From assembly GCA_038503035.1 (NCBI GenBank), contig JAVSML010025171.1, forward strand, positions 168,733 through 232,732: a DNA stretch of 64,000 bases, given 5' to 3'. The notes beneath the pieces are model-generated. The model was not told the origin of the DNA and made no database searches. It saw only the letters and a list, made by a program, of their open reading frames with translations. This stretch comes from Crocodylus rhombifer. Lineage: Eukaryota; Chordata; Crocodylia; Crocodylidae. The position numbers and the translations under genes are program-made. This document shows, one piece after another, positions 53,601 through 62,600 of this stretch; the stretch's first letter is position 1, and the number at the start of each line of letters is the position of its first letter.

Positions 53601-56600
53601 TGCTGTGTCCTCCATCAGCTTTTTGTTTAACATTGTCCGTGTTTTTATTTTAAACCTCATATGATAATTTTCTGTGATTGACTTGTCGGTTCTTCAGAAA
53701 AACAATGTCCTGGGGATTCAGGCTGACCCTCTGCCCGTTATAACACCAGAGCTAGACTACAGGGAGGAGCAAAACTTGTCCTTCTGCGGTAGAAGAGTCT
53801 GTGCTGTAATAATCACTGACTGGCTGCTCATGCCTGAGGCTGCGCTGCAAGACCAGAGTTTCTTCTTCACCTCGACTGTTTTAAATTGGCTGACACTGAG
53901 CATGCTCAAAAATACTTCCCAGAGAGGGCACGCAGCTCTGTGGTTTTAATTGCTTGATTGGGCTGCTTGATGTGTAGCAAAGGTCACCTCATACTTTTGG
54001 ATGGTCGAGGGACCATCAGTCGGCACTGGATAATGTAAAAGCACGAGCTGACTGCAAATACAGCTTTCACGTCGCAGGAAAGGTCTATGGCATTTCAAGC
54101 GGCACGTGCCCTCGTTGCTCTTGTATACTCCTGTTATTGGCGGGGTGCTGTATTGCATCCCTGCTCTGTAAAGTTCACCTCTTCCTCCATCCCCAGGACC
54201 TCGGGGCAGGCTGAGACTTGACCTCCCCATAGACGCTGCGATTTGAGTTCCTGTTTTTCACACAGGAAGAAAATCATTGGCTGGATAGATTTTTGCCAAG
54301 GTGCCACTGGAACCCAGTTTGCGGTTCTGGGGTGTGTACTGAGCATACTCACTGTTGCTAGACCTCATCTCACTGGGTTGGGGTTACTGGTGCTGGTGGA
54401 GGGCTGCTGGTGGCTTGGTTTTCTTGTTTTTTTTTTTTTTTCTCTCTCACTCATTTCCTAGGTCTTCTTGTCTCTTCTCTGTGTGGCTCTGGTGACAGGC
54501 ACGATCCGTAAGGCTCAGAATCTTCTGAAACAATATTCTCAGCATGGTCTAGATGGGAAAAAGGGGGCCTCTAACCTCATTCCTATGGAAGGTAACCACA
54601 TCTCCCATTCCTTCACCCTTGCGCCTTGGCCGCCTTTGTGATTTACTCCTCCAGGCAGGGCTTCCATTAGCCTGCAGACGCTCTCAATGGATTTTTGTCA
54701 GCCTCTGTCTTGAGGCTTTATGATGCTAAGACTCAAAATATGGTGACGGGAAAGGAATAGAGCTTTAAAACCAGGGGAGCAAATCACTCTGCAACTGGCT
54801 CTGGGCCAGCCCATCTTGGGCAGGTCGACCTGCCATATGGTCAGCTGGCTAATGGAAGCTGTGCTCTGCCCATGGTGACGACCCTTTGGTGTTTCTGTCC
54901 TTGCTTCACTTTGCCTGATGGTAGCTTCACGCTTGTAGTGGCCTTTCCAAACCTGATGAGGAAGTGTCACAGCAGAGCTGGCCCATGACCTATTTTCTTC
55001 CCCCCCTTTGTCCTGGGGGCAGCCACATGCACTTTTTTTCTCTCGTATCATACCAGCCCTGGTACTTGTGGGGCTTGCACCCAAGGGGTAAGTGGAGAGA
55101 TGGCTGGCTTTAAAGCCCCTTGAGGGATCTTTCAGTTTTTTCAGCATAAAGAAAAGCATCGCAATTCCTACTTCTGTGCTGACATCTTTGGTCAGCATAG
55201 CTATGGAGATTTACCTCTATGGCTATATGAAATACATCCATAGTGAATATTAAGGGCTGAATTCTGGCACTTAACATCCAATGTTCATGTTGGCTTTCCC
55301 TTGTCCAACTAACCCACCTAGAGCTTCTGCCAAGAGGTTTGAAGGACCTTGTGGGCTTGGCAAGTGATGCTTATGGTTCACACTTCCCATCAGGCTTCAA
55401 AGGGCTACTACCACAGCAGCATCCAGAGAGGGGATGTGGGTAGGGCAGCATTCCCAGGACAGTATGCATACAGACATTTTTGATAGAGTGTAAATAACCT
55501 AAGCTTGAAGTGGCTTCTGGCCTGCGTGACCCTCCCTGCTGTAACCGCCCTGGATAAATTGCGCCTTCTGTTTGTGCCGGCTGACATCTCACTAGGTCAT
55601 GAGCATGATTTACGACTTAAACACCTTTCCGATGCCCTGAGCGACAAGCATGGGCCAGCTGCTGGTAAGTACCGCGTTGTCTCTTAATAACACGCTGGCT
55701 AACGTGCTGTCTCTTCAGTGTGTTTCAAAGTTGTCTCTTAGCCAGTGACCTTCCTTCTAGGTGGATAGTCCTGGAACGTGGGCCATATCCAGTTTTAAAG
55801 CTCTTGCCCAAACAATTAGCTAAAACAAATTCAATCACGTACATCCTGCTCTCCAAAGCGGGGGCACCTAAGCTTTGCCAAATGGAAGATGGGAAAGGTC
55901 CCTCCTGATAGGTTTTGTCAGATCTGTAGAACGTGCAGTAGATTGCAACCACTGGCTCTTTCAGTAAAATGGAGTGAGCGATGCTGTGGGTCACAGTGTA
56001 CAGTACTATGCTTTGGTCTGCAAGCCACGTTATCATGTTTGGGCCCAACTTTGAACAGCTCGGGTAAAGGTTGACTTGAGAGACTTCTGTCTTATGCCAG
56101 AGAAGTGATCCATCGCAGACTGCAGACACTTGGGGAAATGAAGTCGTATATAGCATATGATAAAATGCAACTCCTGCTTTCCCAAATTGTGGAATATTTA
56201 AGAGTGTTCCGGGCTATCTAGCCCTCTAAAGAAAATCATAAGACCCAGGATCATGGGAGATGAATATACTTCTGCTTTCTAATACTGAGTTACTGTCTTT
56301 GAGCAGTAAACCTCATCTAGTACAGGCCTGTGTATGTGGAAATACTCTTTCAGAATGGCAGTCGTTCATCTGTGTGATAGATGGAGACCATTAAGTTAAA
56401 AATAAAATGGAGGGAGGGGGGTATTGAATAATTCAGTGCAGCTCTCATCTCTCACTAAGTTTAGAACAGCTTGTTTAAACCCCTGACTAAATGTTGTCAC
56501 AAGTCTGAAGTCGTGGTAGCAAACTTCTCCAATGCTTGCTTTGCTGTGATACTGGTAGAGAACACGAGGTAACCTTATATGCCCATTTCCAGAGCTTGAG

Positions 56601-59600
56601 AGTAGTGCATGCACTGAAACTTATTTCGGGTGTGTGCAGCTTTCTGGAGCTGATCCTATGGTGCAGGATGCAAATGGGTCACCTCTTCACTTTAAAATTG
56701 CCTACAAAACCAGAACTGTCCACTCCAGAAGAAACCAAACAATCATTGTATAAACTGAGGTCATAGAGCAAGAAATGTCATTGGAAGGGTCAACACGTCC
56801 CAGATGTTCATAAGCCTGTGCTGTTCCCGCAGGGAGGGACGACGTGCTGGACATTGAGATTGATGCCTACATTCACTGTGTTAGCGCCTTTGTCAAACTG
56901 GCCCAGAGCGAGTACCAGATCCTGACAGAGATCATCCCAGAGCACCACCAGAAGAAGACTTTTGACTCCCTCATTCAGGTCCCTAAAGCCTCTCTTCTCG
57001 GTTTAATTTGCACTGCATGGTTTGTGTAATCCCTCTCTATGCTTGCTTCCCTTCCCTCTCCCCTGCCCCTCCACTGCCCGTTTCCCTGGTGCTTCAACAG
57101 TGGAAGTCTTAACCCCCTATTTCTGGCTGTTGGTATGTTGCAGGAGTCTCTAGATAACCTGATGATTGAGGGAGACAACATTGTCTCAGCAGCCCGGAAA
57201 GCCATTATACGGCATGACTACTCAGCTGTGCTCACCATCTTCCCCATCCTGAGGCACCTGAAGCAGATGAAGCCAGAATTTGATCAGGTCTTGCAGGTAG
57301 GTGAGAAACAACTGGAGAAGCTTTCACAGTTTTCATGTGGGGCAGTTTTTAAGCATGATCCCTACAAGAGCAAAGAATATTAAAGCCTTCAGACAAAAGC
57401 CAGCTGGCTTCATGCTTGTGTTGTGTGCTGTTGTGCAGTTAACCCAGAATGCGATCCATTCTCCCCCTGGCTGAGCTAGCTAGGAAGGATGAAGAGCCAG
57501 AATGTCCATCCTTGGAGGTAGAAACATCCTTCATCTCTTAGTACTAGCTCTCTCCAGCTAGAGTGGTACTGTGGTGCTTAGATAGCCGGCTTGATGAGCT
57601 ATGTGTCTATCTGCACCCATCACCGTGGGATCTGAAGTAATGGGACTCCAATACTGTTGTTCTAATTTAGGACCGCTTCTCAAAGAGATCCTTCCCATGT
57701 CATCAAAAGGATAGCTGTACCAATGACTGGCCTGGTAGATTAAGGTGTTTAAATAGGAGCTAGTGGATTAAGTTTGTTTACAGTGGCTGTGAATGGGTTT
57801 AAAATCATCCAGTGTGCAGCTGGTCTTTAAGAGGCTCTGTAGGTACCATATGGCATTGGGTTCAGCAGCAGTGTTAAGGGGCCACTCACCACTATCCAGT
57901 TTTAGCAGAGTTATTCCTTTCTTGGGAGTCCCCATCTCTTCATCCAGGGCTGGTGCTTAGTGGCCACACACTGTGCAGCCTCATAGATAGGAAGTGCAAC
58001 TGGGGAAATAATATGGTAGGGATCCAGCTGTCTACTTTTACCCAGGACTTGGGACCCTTTTCCCCCCACTAAACAGTGTACTTGGCTGATCTGATGAGAA
58101 CCAAAAGTCTCACCAACTCTTCATACTGTAAATAGTCTTCCAGCAAAGTCCCAGCACTGAAGGAATTGAGAATGAGGTACAGTGAAAGCAGTGGACTAGT
58201 AGGGCTGTTGAAGCTTTGGGTGATGATTTCAATTCGGAGGAGATTCAGCCCAATTCGGTGGCTGAATCTCTGAATTGAATCGGGACCAGTTTAAAGGCCT
58301 GAATCAATTCAAAGCTCTCCGAATCTTTGGCAAAGATTCAGAGAGCTTTGATGATTTGGGCAGTCCCTGGTGACTGCAGCAGGGAGCTGCAGCCACTCCG
58401 AGCTGGTAAGTGCTACGGGAGGGGGCAGGGGACCATGAGGGGGACCCCTGCCCACCCCAGCTCAGTACTTTTAAAAAAAAAAAAAAAAAAAGGCCCTTGT
58501 GCTCACTGGGTGCTGCTGGGCAAGGGGCAATCCCCGCTGCCCCCCACTGCCCCACGCTGCATGGGGGGCTCTGCATGAGCCCCTTCAACCCCGTTGCTCC
58601 CCCAGCCCCCCTGCCTGCCAGGGCTCTGGCCCCTTAAGGAAAAAAAAGCTGAGAAAAGCCCCAGGACTCACTGCTCCTGGTGCAGCCTTGGGGCTGCAGG
58701 ACACCCATGAGGGGGCTGGGAGGAGTGGGAGGGGTTCGGGGGCTCGTGAAGAGCCCCCCATGCAGTGGGGGGCAGTGGGGATCGCCCCCTGCCCAGTAGC
58801 ACCTGCTGAGCCAGGGCTCTTTTTCCCCAAGTGTTGGGAGCTGGGGTGGATGGGGCAGCCAGGGCCAGGCTGGGAGAGGGGTGAGGGATGGGCCTGGCCT
58901 GGCTGATTCAGAGATTCGGCTGAATCAAATCAGGACTGATTCAAATCGCTGTCCCCCGAATTGGCCTAATCCAAAGCGAATACTAGCCACTTCGCACAGG
59001 CCTATCGACTAGTGGGCAAAAGGGCGGGTAGCAGCATTCATTGTCATGTTTATGTACTGGGCTCTTCCAGGGCACTGCAGCCAGCACAAAGAACAAACTT
59101 CCAGGCCTGATCACCTCCATGGAGACCACAGGGGCTAAGGCACTGGAAGACTTTGCGGACAACATTAAGGTGAGATTCCCTGTCAGTAACCTAAAACAAG
59201 CTGTAAACTAAGCCATGTAGCTATTGCATTAACAGGCAGAGACCCGAGTTTTTTGTTTCTGGTATTCAGGATGGCTCCCTTACTGGCCTTCAAAGTGGAG
59301 CAGGCACTTTGTTGCCTCAGCTACAAGAAGAATGCTAATTCCTGAGTGCTGACTTGGTAGCTGTTTTATTCCTTGCTTCTCAAATATTATAACCAAGCCT
59401 ACACATAATGCAGTTCTCCACAAAATATCCAGTACAGTCTGCAAGTCATTTTACAGAGGTAGCTGTGACTGAATGCATGTTCAAGATGCCATCTGAGATC
59501 ATCTCTTTTTAATGCAAAATTGCCAAGGTGACATTTTCTTTGCATCAAAATTCTTAAACGGTCTCTAGTCAAAGGGAAAGTTACGGCTAAATGATTGTTT

Positions 59601-62600
59601 TATCCATAAATTTAATTAAGCCTTGAATCTGGTAACAGTCTTAAACCTGCCAGGTTATACGCAGGCAAGTTGTTGTACCCTTTTAGCTGGCTCTTTCCTG
59701 ATGTTGCTACTGTGATACCAGCTGTAGCCTGTGATAACCAGTTGATGGGGTTGTGAGCCTTAGCGCTAAGGACGTTATTGAGAAATGTTGGAAACACAGC
59801 CCTGTAATAAACTTGCCTGAAGAAGAGTTACACTGTGTATGCATTTGCCTTTTATCTCCACTAAACAATCTGTCTGCATTTCTCACTTTCCTCCCTTAGA
59901 ATGATCCAGACAAGGAGTATAACATGCCAAAAGATGGGACAGTGCATGAACTCACTAGCAACGTACGTGACAGTGATTTGAAACATCTTGGGTAAAACTC
60001 ACGTCTCTTTTTCACTGTTGGCACTAGCCCTACAGAGAGCAAATCTCTGTTTCAACAGAAATGTATTTGTTTAAATGAGGCTGTCTTTGCTATTGGTAGG
60101 GATTGATTGGATTCTATTAAAAGGTGAGATTCCCTGGCTTCTAGATTCCTGCCTTGGCTTCTTTCCCAGGGTCATAAGACAGTGTTGTGGCATGTGAGAG
60201 CTGTTTGAGGGTCTGCCAGTACCAGACCAGAACTTAGACACCTGAACTTAAAATACTCGAGAGACTGCAGAGACGTGACATGCGTTTAGCCAGCGGTTAG
60301 CAGGGCTAAAGTAATTCTCTTAAGCAGTGTGTGGGCCTGATCAGGACATGGATGGGAGTTTTTATAGAATCAGTGCCTTAGCATGCTGCTAAGGGCTTTA
60401 CACTACTGAGGGAGACGCCTTGTTTCCTTTCATAAGGACCGTAACCCAACTCCTACTCACTCTCTTACATTGTGTGTTCAGTGGCTGCTTCTATAAGGGA
60501 AAGGGTTAACCCAGCATCTCAACTAAATTTCCAGGTATAATATTAAAGCTTGGTTGCAGGATGTAGTTAAGAGCTTGCCTGCGTGCAGAATTGTGTTGAA
60601 CTAGCTCTTCCTCAGCTACTCCCTGTATGGACACTTGGTTAATGTACTGCTATTCTGAAAATAAAAGTGTCTACACAGGGAGTTAATCAGGAGCAGCTAC
60701 TTTTGTCTGTACCCACTTCCTTCCTCCAAATAAACTTCCCAGTGTAGATAAACCCTTCCAGTGGGTGCGTTGTTCCTCTTGGTTTGCTTTCCTAGTCTGG
60801 GCACTGGAGGTGGCTGCTTCACAGGTTACTTTTGTATAATTGGTACTTGCCTGTCAGTTCATAAGTGCTTTAAAATCTGAGAAGGTTCAAGACCATGAAG
60901 AAGCTCCAATACAACTGAAGTGTTATTTCCAGTTGATTTTTTTTTTTTTTGACTGACTTGTTGTTGGGGCATCTTTTAATGTTTCTAGCGATTTGAAGAG
61001 GAACCCAACTGAATTGCTTTTGATTTACCCATCCCTTCTCTTGCAGGCCATTCTTTTCCTGCAACAACTACTGGATTTCCAAGAGACCGCAGGTGCCATG
61101 CTAGCATCTCAAGGTATATACACAGGGCTCTCTGGTTGCTACAGTGTCTTCCACATGCTGCTTGAGCCATTTCCCTTAACAAGGTTAAACCTCCTTAACA
61201 AGTACTCTGCATAGGCCCCCCCCCCCATGATCTGCCTTAACTTCCATGACCATGATGATGATCACCTGTGGGTCTCAAAGGGATGAACAGTTGGCTGCTG
61301 CCTGGCCTTCCAGATGTGCTGCTAGCTGGCACACATTTTAGTTGTCAGCCTCTGCAATGAGGTAGGGAGATGCAGCTGACAAGTCCTATAAATAAACCAG
61401 ACAGAGAGCCTATAAATAAACTAGGCACCTGCTGTCTCCTGCTGTCTGATCTCTCAAATGAATACGAGTCAGTCCCGCCGAGTTATTGGGTAAAGAGGTT
61501 TGATCACAATGAATTGCATTTGACTTGTCTTGTGTACCTTTCACCCAGTTTCTTTTCATTAACAGCAGTGAGAACACCCACACTGGAGTCTACTCCATTT
61601 CTTTGTCTACTTCCGCTGCCTCCCATCATCCTCCTCTAACAGCCACCCTTCTTCCCTGCTAAACTACATGTCTGGTCAGAGTGTCTGCAGAGTTAACTCT
61701 TTCATTGACCAAAGAGACAATGCAGCTTTTAGCTTCAGAGGAAACTGATAATGTGTTCTCTGCTTGTCAGAAGGCAAGGTCCTCATTACTTACCCCAAGG
61801 CTGGAAAGCACAGCCAGGCTGTGTGGTGGAGAACCAGAGCAGGAAATCATTACAAGCCTGCTGTAAGCTTTTTGTGGAGGTTCATAAGGCAAACTGTTGG
61901 AGTACAGGCTGCCCTGTGTGTTAAATGCAGTGAATTGTAAAAGTCAGCAAAAGAAATGCATCTTCGCAGCCTATAAAAATACCAGGTCAGGATAATGATG
62001 ATACCTAGGCCTGGTAAGTTAAGTTGGCACCTATTGCCTCAGAGCTGCATATGAGAGGAAGCATAATAAAGCATGTTCTCTGCTGTCATTAGACATCTTG
62101 GATCTGTCAGGGTCATCCACACTCCTCACCTTTTGCCAGTAGTCTTCTCCTGCAGAGCTAGCAACAGCAGGCAATTCTGTGGCTGAGCCCAGGAAACTAG
62201 ACCTGCTGCTACAGGTATCTAGTCCAATGCAGGGAGCTGCCAGCTTTGATAGCACAGCGTTGTTTGTGATATTATTTTGTGTTCCAGCTGTTCCACGTGA
62301 TTGGCTGGTGAGACGGTTGGATTTTTGCCTCTGGTGAAATGTTCCACTCAAATAGAAATGTTTTCACGTGTGGAAAGAGAGCACACAAGAACTGGAATAT
62401 GAACACCATTTCTTGCTGCGCACTCAACAACTGCTGGCAAAATCTGTGCCAGCCAAAACATCTTCTGTATCTTAAAAGAGGCTTTTAGCCTGCACTTGCA
62501 GGCATAAGGTCTTACTGAATAGTCCTCCAAGTAATACAGTTCATTTGACAGAATAACCCAACTCCCATTGGAATGGGAATTTTGCCATTGTTGGGACAGG

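Larger units (their letters stand above)
47171..54498 (+). other. EXOC7: EXOC7 intron 6 (7.3 kb)
   Basis: The longest intron, in front of the alternative exon 7. It holds a 130-bp palindrome (47582-47711), an unclassified inverted-repeat-ended element (48313-48957), a repeat at 49862-50070, an 86-bp direct duplication (50448-50533 / 51376-51460), AAAT and TTA microsatellites (52545-52566, 53284-53311), and a TGG-rich tract just upstream of exon 7. No further EXOC7 exon was recognised. Confidence 0.85.

Noticed and set aside
54462..54498. Use of the upstream TTTCCTAG acceptor for EXOC7 exon 7
   Set aside because: It would add 37 nt and shift the frame; the GACAG acceptor at 54498 restores the conserved TIRKAQ start.
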